From Arcuatula senhousia (lineage: Eukaryota; Mollusca; Bivalvia; Mytilida; Mytilidae), in assembly GCA_963971305.1 (NCBI GenBank), contig OZ020306.1, positions 4,890,842 to 4,954,841 of the forward strand: a stretch of DNA of 64,000 nt, read 5' to 3'. The position numbers were made by a program, and so were the translations under genes. Below are positions 11,680-22,827 of this stretch, one piece after another. Position 1 is the stretch's first letter. Each line of letters opens with the position of its first letter. Under the pieces are notes generated by a model. That model was not told the origin of the DNA and made no database searches. It saw nothing but the letters and a program-made list of their open reading frames with translations.

Positions 11680-12600
11680 TTAGGAAATAAATATATTTAT
11701 TTATTTATAGTTGTACAAAAAGAAAATCCATCAACGAATACATGCATGATGTGTATCTTGAACATCTGCATGATTGAAAGGTTTTATCTAAACTTCGTAC
11801 ATTCAGGAACTGTTTTTATTGACATTAAATGAAGCTTTTACCTGAATTGACTGTAAATTGAAATATTGATCAAAGATAAATCGTTTTTTAGATAGGGTTA
11901 AAATATTATGTAATTTTATTCACTGGGTACTTTGACGAAGTCGAGACAATAAACAATGGGGAAGAATGTCGTAATGTATCGGTCTGAAGCAATCAGGACT
12001 CAAATGGTGGAAATAATGTAAGTTATATTAGCTAGAAAAAATTACTCCTAGAAACAAGGGTATCAGATTCAGATGATAGTGAGTTAACTGCTAACTCTAC
12101 CGAATCACCCGAGTTCACTCTCGTTTCGTTAACGCTGGTTTTCAATGTTTTGTGGTAAATTTATGTCTACCGATTATGTCTTTGTCTTTTCGGATTTACC
12201 AATATTCAATTGCCCCATTGGTACAACTTTGTTTTTATAATAAAATTTACCACTTGGTATTGCCGGCTAGGTAACGCTGGAAATCTAAAGACAGTAAAAA
12301 AAAATACAGTACATGATTTTCGGCTGAAAGGCAAATGAGAGAAAATGGCAGACAACGGCTTAACAGACTGTTGTCCACTTCTTTCTCCCATTGTCCACTT
12401 GTGTGTTGTTGCCCTTTCTTTTTTAAAAATCATGCAGTTTTCCGGCAGAGTTTACGATAGCCGGTAGAACCACTTTTATTAATCAACTGCATCACCTAGA
12501 CGCTTATGTAGTAATAGGACTTGAATGTTTGGCACAGTAGGCGTGAATTAAGTAATGGAATTAAATAATTCAGTATAACAAAACATTTTTTTCACTTGTC
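11680..12600. other. Non-coding stretch with a family A fragment
   Basis: At 12085-12235 (minus strand) there is an eroded family A copy (CGAGTTCACTCTCGTTTCG ... TGCCCCATTGGTAC). Nothing else recognised. Confidence 0.4.
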
Positions 12601-12609
12601 AAGAGAAAA

Positions 12610-13010
12610 ATAGCTAATTTTTTCACCTCGGTACTTAACATTTCCAGGAAAACAGTGCATTTGTTTACACTTGGTACCTAAAGTTACCTCGACACTGCGA
12701 GGAAAACCATACATATGTATCCCAAGTCAAGTAAAAAACTTTTTATTTAAAGTCGGTGGACATATAACAATAAAACATAAGCTCTGTAGAGCTTTTAAAA
12801 CCGACATACATAAAGTTAAATGCAAAGCAAAGCAATAATAAAACATTTAAAGCGCTAAACTAAAATGCAGAATCAGAATAACAAAAACATGCATACATAA
12901 AATAGAACCCTCGGTAGAAAACAGTGCATTTGTTTACACTCGTAACCTATAGTTTCCTCGACACTGCGAGAAAAACAATACATTTGTTTCCCCTCAGTAC
13001 TTCTAGGAGA
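12610..13010. repeat. Pair of ~100-bp direct repeats
   Basis: AAAACAGTGCATTTGTTTAC followed by CTCGACACTGCGAG occurs at 12648-12720 and again at 12918-13000, about 270 bp apart. The second copy abuts the 21-bp minisatellite element. Confidence 0.6.
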
Positions 13011-13385
13011 TTATTTTTAATTTATTGTGCGGGTAAGAACTAAAATAGTGCAGGTAAGAACTAAAATAGTGAGGGTAAGAACTAAAATAGTGAGGGTAAG
13101 AACTAAGATAGTGAGGATAAGAACTAAAATAGTGAGGGTAAGAACTAAAATAGTGAGGGTAAGAACTAAAATAGTGAGGGTAAGAACTAAAATAGTGCAG
13201 GTAAGAACTAAAATAGTGAGGGTAAGAACTAAAATAGTGAGGATAAGAACTAAAATAGTGAGGATAAGAACTAAAATAGTGAGGGTAAGAACTAAAATAG
13301 TGAGGGTAAGAACTAAAATAGTGAGGGTAAGAACTTTTTATATACGCACAATAAATTAAAAATAATATCCTAGACCCAAACGCCT
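13005..13385. mobile_element. MITE carrying an internal minisatellite
   Basis: Left TTATTTTTAATTTATTGTGC (13011-13030) and right GCACAATAAATTAAAAATAA (13347-13366) are inverted repeats; the right end continues to CCTAGACCCAAACGCC. The outer part of the right end matches the ends of the intact MITE at 42525-42639, so both belong to one family, and the outermost left end seems to be lost here. The space between is almost entirely the 21-bp tandem array. Confidence 0.75.
13026..13340 (+). repeat. 21-bp minisatellite, 14 full units and a partial
   Basis: Unit GTGAGGGTAAGAACTAAAAT plus A, with few substitutions (GTGCAG and GAGGATA variants). Because 21 is a multiple of three, the plus strand stays open for 110 codons as repeats of VRTKIVR; this frame starts and ends in the MITE ends and is not considered a gene. 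The GTAAGAAC core also occurs in the inverted end, suggesting the array grew out of the MITE end. Confidence 0.95.
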
Positions 13386-13689
13386 ACATCAGTGTTGTTG
13401 AAAATGTTTGTTGCCTTAGTGCTCATTGAGCCCTTAAAATAACTGATTCTTTTAAAATTCAATAACCTCACAGCTCTAACCTATTCAGACAAAATGTCAC
13501 CTTCTTTCTCCCGTTCTTTCTTCGCCCATTATATGGCATATTCTTAAAACGATTTAAGATTATGGTTCCAGTTGTATCGGTTCACGTTATTTTGGTCCTT
13601 TAGCCAAAAACATCGCGAAGTAAGTCACACGATGTTGAGGTCACGGGGGATAACATAGCCAGGGGGACTATAATAGAATGGGGACCTTT

Positions 13690-13980
13690 CACAAGATCAG
13701 TCTGGTGGTTTTGTCTTGAAGTCATTGATTAGTTTGTATAGTTGAAGACTGTTCCTTGTTTAAGAAGGGGGTCTATCTGTGACTATTTCAGGGCTGGATT
13801 TGAATTATATGCATTTTATTTAGACCATGGGCCAATTGCAGAACCGCGAGCAGTGCCAAATGGCCTCGTTGAAGGCTGCTGGCGGTTGTCCATTGTGGTT
13901 TTTCTAAATTGCCGTTTAATTGTGGGCTGTGTCGCGTACACTTATTCCACATCTCATTATTTTCTATTTTAGGTGCAATA
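13690..13980 (+). repeat. Dispersed repeat family C, copy 1
   Basis: Contains GTTGAAGACTGTTCC and ends GTGTCGCGTACACTTATTCC followed by ACATCTCATTA. Related copies lie at 24505-24650 (plus) and 27725-28030, 35850-36055 and 57945-58240 (minus). Short open frames inside it are incidental. Confidence 0.65.
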
Positions 13981-13984
13981 ATGG

Positions 13985-15345
13985 AAGTATAGGCATAAAA
14001 GATGATGGAAGCACTTTTGTTGGTCCCTTTCATCTTAATGGAGCAAACTTTTAATTTACTACGTACCCTTTTACAATCGTATAATTGTTGACCGTTAGCT
14101 TGGAAAGCTCGTATGGGCGATTGCATTATAGTCTTAACAAGATTATTTCTTCTTTTACAAGTTTGTATTTTCACAAAGAATGGAATTTAGCAGTTGTGTA
14201 TTATGAGACGCTGATTCTGAACTTCTGAACTTTCTGAAGTTCAGGATCAGTAATTTATATAATAGTCAAACTATTTTTGGAGTACAAATTAATTTCTTAG
14301 TTTTAGAACATATAAATGGTTTCCTTTTTGTTCAGCATATTTTGTAAGTTCCGCCAAGGTCCCAGTTCCTTTTCCGTCCACATTTGTTTCTGAATTCTGT
14401 CAATGATGTAGGTATATGTTTTATATCAATCAGATCCCCTGATGACAGGTAACCTATATCTATCATACTAATCAGGGCATGCCGGATATAAAACATTACA
14501 GGGGATTTCTTTTCTTATCATTAAAGACATTTTCCGTAAAAAATCTCCTTATACGAACATGTGGACACAATAACGGTGGAAAATTGCAACAAAATATTTC
14601 ATTAGCTGTCGTTTTAGACATGACCTTTTCTTCTCGGCAGTTCATATGGCTTAATAACTTCATAGACATTTTGCTTTTATAAATAACTAAATAAAAGCTT
14701 CATTTCGTTTATTTTTTATTATCTGCTTTGAGCTTGACATGTAATTTCCCTATGTTGCGCCCATCTATTCTAGTTTTATCCACTGGTGGTTAGCAACAGG
14801 TTAGAAATATCCCGAGAATAATGTGGGAGAAAATATTTCACATGGCATGGGAAACAACAACAATAACTTATGTGTCATTAGTTGTAAGGTTTATACATAA
14901 CGTGGAACGTAATTAATGCAGAACACATAAAAAACAACATGCTTCATATTTCTTTAAAATCTTATGTGAATAATTTTTCAAATTAAAATAAGGATAGTTT
15001 TTGAATGTGGATTAAATCCATTGAAGTTGAAGTATATAAAATATGGTAAGAAATCTCTTTCATTTTTATTGGTGACCTAAACTATCGTCTAGTAACAACT
15101 GAAATTTGATTTTAATCAAAACATACAAAAACAACTTATTCTAATTGAATTGCTAATTTATATATGCGACTTTATTCTAAAATATCAAGGTGGTTTAATT
15201 CCTGATCCTGATGGCGGGAGAGAGAGGGGACACAAAATGAGCATGTAATAATCAAACAGCAATAAAGTGTAAAAAGGCAGAACTGCATATAAACACTTAT
15301 ACAAGATAGAAGGATTCTCTTTTAATATTGTTATTTAAGCAAGAA
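13985..15345. other. Non-coding stretch, nothing recognised
   Basis: AT-rich, with scattered chance frames only. Confidence 0.4.
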
Positions 15346-15349
15346 GTAT

Positions 15350-15600
15350 AATTTCATTGGTTGATATTTCCCAATCGGGCATTCTAATGTCAAAATACGA
15401 AAAGGCGAAGACAAATTCGTCAACACCGGGAACACGAACGAAAACAACATAAAGAAACATAACATAAAAAACACACAAAACAACAGAACAGCATTCAAAG
15501 TCGAAACGAGAGTGAAATCGGGTGCCCGGAAACGTAAGCAGCTCTTTCTTGTAGCAGCACATCCGTCGTGTGGCTAAGGGTCAACTCAGCCTGTCAAATC
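15350..15600 (+). repeat. Dispersed repeat family A copy
   Basis: GGCATTCTAATGTCAAAATAC ... AACGAGAGTGAAATCGGGTG ... AGCACATCCGTCGTGTGGC follows the layout of the family A copies at 47700-48230, with about 70-80% similarity by eye. The 75-codon minus-strand frame lies within it. Confidence 0.55.
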
Positions 15601-15604
15601 CGGT

Positions 15605-16230
15605 AAAGGGGATGATGATAAACCAACATTTGTATTCATCTGATGTCTTCCACTGGTAAAATCTTGAGTAGCGAGTAGCGACACCATTTGAGGAGCAACA
15701 TAACATGTATACTTGATGATCATGAAAATCATTATAAGTCCCACAGGCTATGGAATAACGAATTAGTTGTGATGTGTAAAACTCCATAAGCTGGACATGT
15801 AGATATGAATATGAATTAGACTTCCTAAAAACCGTAATATCCTTAATCCCCTGTTCCTGTGGGGTTGAATGAGGCGAAGAATGTCACTTTAGTGAGAGGA
15901 CGTTATATGGCAGAAGGTGAGAAAGAAGAATGGAGAAGGTCTAAAAGTGATTATTATAACTCTGCTTAATATGAATAAAAAAATAGCAAGCAAAGGTGCG
16001 CAGTTAATGTCCATTAGAAAGCATATATAGTCTCCACAAAAAAAAACACTTCCCCTTAACTGTACAAATAGGCTATTTATAGGAAAGTTAAGCATTTGCT
16101 CCACTGACTGTAATTTTGTTCTCTTTATTAGACCCATGGATGACAAAATAAGCCTTTGTACCAGATATTTATTCCTTCGTCTACCATTCTTTTTGTAAAA
16201 CCTACATTTAATCTTCTGCGCCAACCGTGA
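15605..16230. other. Non-coding stretch
   Basis: No supported gene or repeat; a 111-codon minus-strand frame at 15889-16224 has hydrophobic, irregular composition and no splice context, and was not accepted. Confidence 0.35.
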
Positions 16231-16235
16231 TTTAA

Positions 16236-16776
16236 GGTAGATGGGGTGTCTAAAACGTTATCCATAGAATTTTTAAATTTTGACCACAGTTAGTCCTAGA
16301 CTGGTACTTTAAATTGCCATAATAAAATAAAAACTTCACCACGAGAATTTTTGTAGAAATGACTTTGAAAAATGGATGATTTCAGTACTTTTCATGAGGA
16401 TCAATAGGGAAAATTCAAATTTCTTCTACCTAAAAAAATCCACTTCATAGATTTTTCTTAAAATTTGTGAAAATCTTTGTTTTCAACAGATTTTTAAATA
16501 TACTAAATAAAAAAAAAGTTCACCATCAAAATTTTAGAAAAAAGTGAAAAATGTGTTTATTCCCTATTATTTCTATACAAATTATCTCCCCTTAAAAAGT
16601 ACAGAAAAATATTGAAATTCGCAAAGAATATGTATTAAATCCTAATTTTTGTTGCAATTATCAATTTTGATGTTTACCTAGCCCAATAAAAATCAATTAA
16701 AATAACAAGCATTATAAATTCTTCAGTTTTGATAGATGTGCAAAAAAGATGCTCAGTGATAGACACCCCATCTACC
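16236..16776. mobile_element. piggyBac-like MITE (TTAA target)
   Basis: GGTAGATGGGGTGTCTA at 16236-16252 is exactly inverted at 16760-16776, and TTAA stands immediately outside both ends (16232-16235, 16777-16780). A TTAA duplication with a G-rich end fits the piggyBac superfamily (Kolobok is the alternative). The 541-bp interior is AT-rich and non-coding. Confidence 0.8.
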
Positions 16777-16780
16777 TTAA

Positions 16781-17770
16781 GTTAGGAAAAGAAGTACCCG
16801 GTATATAGTGTGGAAAAATCTTAAGTGCTGTTTTTTCTCAAGATAAAACTGCAAATATAGAGTTAAGAGCCTCCTTCAGTTTCTTCGAATTCTTAAGAAT
16901 CCACATTTGACACCATTCTAAGAATAACAACAATTGAAATATTTATGAAGCATGATATTATTGCTGCCAGTATTGCAGTCAACGGAACTGAAATAGGTTT
17001 AGTGGTACATTTAGATGACCATGCAATGAAGCGTTATTTTATGGTTTTTTATGTGAATATAGGGGCGGAATGTCATTATTTTCATTATCTTTATCACCCG
17101 TAGAATGGCAAAAGAAGGAAATGTTTACTGCATAATGCTTTTTAGCGCTTAATAGCACCGAACCATAAGTGTTGAAAGGTTTTTTTTTTGTATGATAATT
17201 ATTTATTTTTTTTTTTTTTTTTTCCATTTTACAGAATTTTATTTTACTATAGCTGTGAACAATTATATTTCTTGCTACAGCTTTTGCAAGAAATATACCC
17301 AGTAATATTAATGTCTACATAAGCAGGGTATTATATAGACAAACTTATATAATCGTTGGTTAGTAATATTACATACAAATGAGATATATATACTATATCA
17401 TTACAATAAAAATATATTCTTAGTGAGAAAACAAAAAAAAAAACACATTCTCAGAAAAACGGTCTCTTTGTATATACTTTACCATTTTCCAAATTATATA
17501 ATTGAAGGGCGTTAAGTTAAAAAAGATTTTAACACGCATCAATGAGCGGGTATTTAAATATACCGCCACGTGCTTGTGTAACATAAACAAGAGAAAGTGG
17601 TGTTAGATGTATACTAAATACATGTATTTTATTTAACGGATATAATAATTCTTATCATGTAAGTATTACATAATCATTCTATATGAATTTGGTTTAAACC
17701 ATTGGATATTTTCTAGATATTTGATAAAATATTTCTAATAGGAATATCAATGAATTTCGATCCAGTATGA
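16781..17770. other. Non-coding stretch
   Basis: AT-rich with T-runs near 17205-17223. Nothing recognised. Confidence 0.4.
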
Positions 17771-17771
17771 T

Positions 17772-19440
17772 TGAGCATAATAATAATTACCACATTTTTA
17801 TAGCGCCCTTCTCAAAAATAAAATGTTCAAAGGCGCTTTACAATGAGATCATAAACAATTACAATGATTTTAAAAAGATGATAAAAACATGAAAATACGA
17901 ATAACACATATATTACATTTGTAATATAAACTACCCCATTATGAATCTTAAAATCTAAAACTCAGTCAACTATAGATAAAAATTAAAATATGTGCATAAA
18001 GGATAATTTAAAAAGTCTCGAAAATAAGTTTTAAAGAGAGTTTAAAACTATTAAAAAAAATAATAAGTAAAAAATAAAAAATAAAATAAAAACTACTTAG
18101 ATCTTAAACTTTGATAAAACATTGAAATACAGCACAACAATTCACATTGACAAGCACAGCACAGTTAGTTACTATAAATTTTCAAGAAAAAATGCGTTTT
18201 TAAAGATTTCTTGAACACTTCTACTGTTTTTGAGTCTCTGATGCTATCTGGAAGGTCATTCCACAGTTTTGGTGCCACTGAAGAGAAACTGCGTTCACCA
18301 TATCTTACAGTCCTACTTTTTGGAACAACAAGTTGCTTTGAAGAGTTCTTTGATCTTAAGTTTCTTGTTGGTTGATATAGTTCCAGTAAATGTTTTAGGT
18401 AAATTGGTGACTGGTCATGTAGAGCTTTGTAAGTTTGTACAAGGATCTTAAAGTTCACTCGGTGAATCACAGGAATCCAGTGTAGGTCCTTTAATACTGG
18501 AGTTATATGTTCAAATCTAGATGATCTTGTGATGATGCGGGCAGCTGTGTTTTGAAGATGCTGCAGTTTATTCAATGTTGTTTTTGGTACACCATATAAG
18601 AGTGCATTACAATAGTCCATGCGTGAGGTGACTAAAGAATTCACTAAAGATTTTGTTGCATCTGTATTCAAGTACTTCCTTATATGACCAATCTGGCGTA
18701 GTTGTCCATAACAAGATCTGCAAACGGAGTTTATGTGCTTTTCCATGGTCATGTTGTTGTCTAGTACAGCACCAAGATTTCTTACATTACTTGATGGTTT
18801 TATACTTTCCTCTCCGATAGTCACAGTTATTGTCTCAACATGCTTTTGGTTTCTCTGAGATGTAAATATCATTACTTCAGTCTTGTCAGCATTGATTTTT
18901 AACATATTATTGTTCATCCATGACACTATTTCAGCGAGACAGTTTTGAACTCGATCTAAAGAGTCATTCTTTGAAACTGGGCACGTCGGTTTAAAGGAAA
19001 GGTAAAGCTGTCCATCGTCTGCATAATAATGGTAATCCAATCCATGTTTCTTACATATTGCACCAACAGGTTTAGTGTACATAGTAAAGAACTTAGGTCC
19101 TAGAACGGATCCTTGAGGCACGCTATAGCTCAATTTGACTGGGTTTGAGAGGTCACCATTTATTGTAACAGTCTGATGTCGATCAAATAGATATGAACGT
19201 ATCCATTCCAACGGTTTTCCAGATATACCAAAGTTGGTGTTTAGACGCATAAGTAGTGTAGTGTGGTCGATTGTATCAAATGCGGCTGATAAGTCCAGCA
19301 TAACTAACATGGTAACATCATTGTTGTCTAGAGAATTCAATATATCATTTTGAACTTTTATAAGTGCTGTTTCAGTTGAATGAAATTTTCTATAATTATG
19401 AATTCTTTTTGTATGAACTCTGGCCTTGGCTAGTGTTTGA
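17772..19440 (-). mobile_element. 5'-truncated CR1/L2-type non-LTR retrotransposon
   Basis: The minus strand carries the C-terminal part of a reverse transcriptase (see the coding entry), followed by a ~390-bp 3' region ending near 17772 with GCGCTATAAAAATGTGG and a short ATT-repeat tail (AATTATTATTATG), the kind of tail seen in CR1-like elements. The 5' end is lost: upstream of the first Met the frame stays open to about 19440 (RKFHSTETALIKVQNDIL is retrotransposon-like), and beyond this similarity stops. No target duplication was resolved. Confidence 0.85.
18165..19340 (-). CDS. Reverse transcriptase fragment of the non-LTR element
   Basis: A 391-codon uninterrupted frame. The palm motifs are in order: LDLSAAFDTIDHTTLL (motif A, catalytic Asp), VPQGSVLGP (motif B), YYADDGQLYL (motif C, the YADD pair), then KTEVMIF. 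The C-terminal segment with LKDLHWIPVIHRVNFKIL and TYKALHDQSPIYL is the post-RT domain typical of CR1/L2/Rex-type LINE elements. The endonuclease and N-terminal RT are missing because of 5' truncation, so the fragment cannot transpose alone. The first Met is internal; coding similarity extends upstream. The absence of stops suggests a fairly recent insertion. Confidence 0.9.
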   Translation of the reverse strand: MNSLDNNDVTMLVMLDLSAAFDTIDHTTLLMRLNTNFGISGKPLEWIRSYLFDRHQTVTINGDLSNPVKLSYSVPQGSVLGPKFFTMYTKPVGAICKKHGLDYHYYADDGQLYLSFKPTCPVSKNDSLDRVQNCLAEIVSWMNNNMLKINADKTEVMIFTSQRNQKHVETITVTIGEESIKPSSNVRNLGAVLDNNMTMEKHINSVCRSCYGQLRQIGHIRKYLNTDATKSLVNSLVTSRMDYCNALLYGVPKTTLNKLQHLQNTAARIITRSSRFEHITPVLKDLHWIPVIHRVNFKILVQTYKALHDQSPIYLKHLLELYQPTRNLRSKNSSKQLVVPKSRTVRYGERSFSSVAPKLWNDLPDSIRDSKTVEVFKKSLKTHFFLKIYSN

Positions 19441-19489
19441 GGGATGCAATTTCATTATTTTCATAATTGAACATGCATGTCTATAATAC

Positions 19490-19805
19490 GGAAACCCTAA
19501 CCGTTTACCATAGCGGGCTAGCGTATGTGGGGAGTGCCTTGCTTTATGCACGTAAAATATTCTTTTGTGGACCGCCGAGAAGTGCATCACATACTAGTAG
19601 TCTAAATTTTCTGTCCCTACCCACCTCTCCCCTTTTCCAGTGCTCTTAATAACTTACTGTTCCTTCTCATTCCATCCTCATATTTTTCATCATCATTCCA
19701 TGTTCATTTTATCATCCTTTTCATGTTTATGGTGTTTATTTAACCTATATATAGTGTTGCAAGGGCGTAATACTTCAACTCATTCACTCATCCAAACCAT
19801 GAGTG
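19490..19805 (+). repeat. SINE-like dispersed repeat family B, copy 1
   Basis: Pyrimidine-rich body (CCTACCCACCTCTCCCCTTT, TTCCATGTTCATTTTATCA) ending with GCAAGGGCGTAATACTTCAA then CTCATTCACTCATC. The same order recurs at 60810-61085 and 61690-61930. The tail resembles the end of bivalve tRNA-derived SINEs. Confidence 0.6.
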
Positions 19806-19829
19806 TGTTCAATTACATTTCTAAACATT

Positions 19830-20292
19830 GATTAAAGAATCGAAATACATATATACATGTTAGAATTTAGATCCATTAGTCAGAATATTACCAAACCGTA
19901 AAGGCTGTAGCTCCATCTAGATTAAATAACACCACTAAGTCAGCAAAAGTCATGAAACAGCAATAGATTAGAGCTATTAAAGCACTGCCTTAAACCTTAG
20001 AAATCGTCATTATTCCAGTTTTTCTTGACGCCAAATAATTTAAGAATTTTCTTCATTCTCAATTTTTTCATACTGCTATATTTCATGTATTTACCCTTGT
20101 TTTAAAAGATTCTTTGACTTAAAAAACGAAAAGTTTATGTCTTCTATGTTGGGCGGTTCAGTTTTTGTTCTATAATGCTAGAACACATTAAGTAATACGT
20201 GTGCTCCTTTGGTAAGCAGTTCGGTTACGTTTAAAGACCTGCGATGTTTTCTATGAGACGATATTTATTTTTACCATTCATTTTTTTGTAGA
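19830..20292. other. Upstream region of the GT31 gene, ending in a splice acceptor
   Basis: No frame. The T-rich tract ending TTTTTTTGTAG at 20283-20292 is a good splice acceptor, so the GT31 coding exon is probably preceded by an untranslated exon that was not located. Confidence 0.45.
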
Positions 20293-20300
20293 TTGATACA

Positions 20301-20312
20301 ATGAAAGAATAA
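20301..20312 (+). promoter_or_regulatory. Minimal upstream ORF before the GT31 start
   Basis: ATG AAA GAA TAA lies 8 bases after the acceptor and ends two bases before the main ATG. Such an upstream frame could lower translation or require reinitiation. Confidence 0.4.
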
Positions 20313-20314
20313 GA

Positions 20315-21346
20315 ATGAGGAGATCTTTACAAAACACTGTTCGGTGTTTCAATAAAAAGTTACCGCTTGTCGTCTTGGTCGTCTGCATCTTAGCAATAAT
20401 CTCCATGGGAATCGACCGCCGGGACAGTGACCGGTCGGTATACACGACGTCGTCGACAGCTGTAAATGTATCAGGAACTACTCCTCTTGAGTCCTCGACC
20501 TTAAAAGAAATCTCAGTGCAAGCATTTACTGAAACACCAGTTGATATGAGCCAAACTAAGCATAATCAGTACCAACATCCTTTTAGGTACATATACTCGT
20601 CGACACGATGCACACAGCACAACCAAGGGCCATTCCTGCTTATTCTTGTCAAATCCAATGTGAAAAATTTGGACAATAGAATGGCGATTCGAAGTACTTG
20701 GGGAAATATATCCGACTCTAACATAGGTCTTGTATTCCTGCTTGGAAACTACCCGTTGTTAAAGGACTCTATCAGACAAGAGAATTCAATCTACGGTGAC
20801 ATCGTACAGGAGGACTTCATTGACCACTATAATAACAACACATTGAAGACAATCATGGGATTTACATGGTCCGTAAATAACTGTAAAAATACATCTTATT
20901 TCTTCTTCGTTGACGATGACTATCTTGTAAACATTCGCTTACTGTTAAAGGAACTCCATAAACGTAAACCTGGGAATGTATTCTGGGGATGTGTTTGGAA
21001 GGGGGCAAAACCCAACAGGGACAAACGTAGTAAATGGTACATCTCAAGGAAGGAATATCCACATAAATTCTGGCCGCCTTATGCCACCGGTGGCTCGATA
21101 GTTATAACACGGGATTATGCCACGAGAATGATAGAAAGTTTCAAACATATAAAACCACTTTTTATAGATGATGTGTATTTAGGAATTGTAGCTAAACATT
21201 TAGGTATACCTCTAACGAACGATTGCCGATTCCATCCTTATTATAGCTTTAAACATGTCAGAGATATGTTCTCTATTCATCACTTTGAATCTCCTACAAA
21301 ACTGTTAATTGACTGGGAATCAGTAAAAGAGGACATCAAAGGCTAA
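20315..21346 (+). CDS. Beta-1,3-galactosyltransferase-like enzyme (GT31 family)
   Basis: Complete 343-residue type II membrane protein. Residues 16-31 (LPLVVLVVCILAIISM) form the signal anchor, followed by a Thr/Ser-rich stem to about residue 90 and the luminal catalytic domain. GT31 hallmarks are in order: RMAIRSTWG (122-130), EDFIDHYNNNTLKT (166-179), the metal-binding FVDDDYLV (198-205), PPYATGGSIVIT (254-265) and IDDVYLGI (284-291, for the usual EDVYVG). N-glycosylation sites are at Asn51, 131, 174/175 and 192. The family transfers Gal or GlcNAc from a UDP-sugar in beta-1,3 linkage in the Golgi; which sugar and acceptor cannot be told from sequence. Length matches the family. The coding region is a single exon, with a three-codon upstream frame just before it. 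No other genes cluster with it. Confidence 0.9.
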   Translation: MRRSLQNTVRCFNKKLPLVVLVVCILAIISMGIDRRDSDRSVYTTSSTAVNVSGTTPLESSTLKEISVQAFTETPVDMSQTKHNQYQHPFRYIYSSTRCTQHNQGPFLLILVKSNVKNLDNRMAIRSTWGNISDSNIGLVFLLGNYPLLKDSIRQENSIYGDIVQEDFIDHYNNNTLKTIMGFTWSVNNCKNTSYFFFVDDDYLVNIRLLLKELHKRKPGNVFWGCVWKGAKPNRDKRSKWYISRKEYPHKFWPPYATGGSIVITRDYATRMIESFKHIKPLFIDDVYLGIVAKHLGIPLTNDCRFHPYYSFKHVRDMFSIHHFESPTKLLIDWESVKEDIKG

Positions 21347-21349
21347 CAA

Positions 21350-22490
21350 AAATTACAAATGACGCAATTTCTTCTTTTTCTTCCACGGTCTTTCAAGAGT
21401 GTACTTGACTCGGGTACATGCGTTTAAAAAAGGAAGTGTTGGCATTGTTGAAACTATACGAGTAAAACATATTTTGACAAAAGTAAAAAAAAAATGGACA
21501 ATCTGATTTTATAAGGTTACCGTTCACAGCCTTTTGATGGTAAAAAACAAAGAAATACCAAAGCGACATTTGTCAAAATCTTTTTAAGAGAACACAAAAC
21601 AAAGGGGAAAGCCCTGTCGACAATGATGCTTATTTTCTTTATATGATCTCATTGACATTATCGTCTATATTTTTTAATTGTATGATGCTACTACTTAAGG
21701 GGGCAACCATTTGTATTTAATGGGAGTGGGGGCTATGGATATTTATTTCGTCCCGCTCTTTATTTTCAAAAATGGGATCATGGAAATTGTTTTGCCCGAA
21801 AATGCGCAAAATTTGATATTTTTGAATTTTCGAAGGCCACAAAACACGATCCTGTCTTTCTCTTAATTTAAGCATTGCCCAGACTTTTTATTTCCAGACG
21901 TTTGATGTCCTACCTTTTTAATATTTCAAATTTCACCATACCCCCATATATCAAATGGTTGTTTCCTTGTTATGATGATGCTACTTTTTCTTTTTGTCAT
22001 GTATGAGATGTTACTTTTCCGCCATTTGATTTTGAGGCAAAAACACAATATTTTAAGATATAAATGTATTATTTCACAGATGAAACGACTGATTAATTTC
22101 TAAAGTGACACCAATTTAAGCATTAAGGCATATACTAAATGTTATTCTTTCTCCAAGTGTTGTAAACTCCCGATATTTTTTTTTTCAATGTAGGACTCAA
22201 GGAAACATATTGTCGCACTTAAATATGTTTGCAGTTGTGATTATTTTTTTTTAAGAAATCGACTTACCATATAACAACTGGCAATTTGTTTCATAATCAC
22301 ACAGAAAAAAAAGGAATCATCTTTATCATGTTTATTGTAGTTGCTATGATTTGGTTCTGACACTATATGAATAATATAATAGCAATAATAGGCAACGTAT
22401 ATCTACATATACATTATTATTGAAAAAAATTATTAGAGTCGATCCACATTTTTTTCTTAAATATATATTTATTTTTACATGAAAAAATCG
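21350..22490. other. Downstream region of the GT31 gene, non-coding
   Basis: AT-rich; presumably includes the 3' untranslated region. No convincing polyadenylation site or other feature placed. Confidence 0.4.

Positions 22491-22525
<35 letters not shown>
22491..22525 (+). repeat. (TCA)n microsatellite
   Basis: About eleven TCA units in a row. Confidence 0.95.
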
Positions 22526-22605
22526 GTTTGTTAAGAGACTCTTCCAACATTTTAGTGTTAAAACTATGTATGAAGGGGACAATAAAAATCATATACTGGT
22601 CATTA

Positions 22606-22827
22606 TCAGACCATTGATCGACGACGAGATTGGTGGTTTATGGCCTGTTTATCATTGGTGATACTGCAGGCATTTGCTTTCGATTTTACAACTGTAGATT
22701 TCTTGTAGCATTTTTTCCTTTTTGTCTTTGGTCTAACTGCAGACAGAGGTGTCGCTGGCATTGTACCTAATTCGTGTTTTGGATGATCTATTGTTTCGTA
22801 GGCTGGATTCTCCATGTCAAATGCCAC
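22606..22827 (-). other. Open segment with NPAYETIDH motif, possible relic exon
   Basis: A minus-strand stretch reads ENPAYETIDHPKHELG and is open upstream through YTDEYVRQSVAFDM. NPAY-type motifs occur in cytoplasmic tails of receptors, but there is no confirmed splice structure and the downstream part is basic and low in similarity to anything I recognise. It may be a relic or an orphan exon. Confidence 0.2.

Noticed and set aside
13027..13359. 110-codon frame of VRTKIVR repeats
   Set aside because: It is the translation of a 21-bp minisatellite inside a MITE; start and stop lie in the transposon ends.
15889..16224. 111-codon minus-strand frame
   Set aside because: AT-driven hydrophobic composition, no family features.
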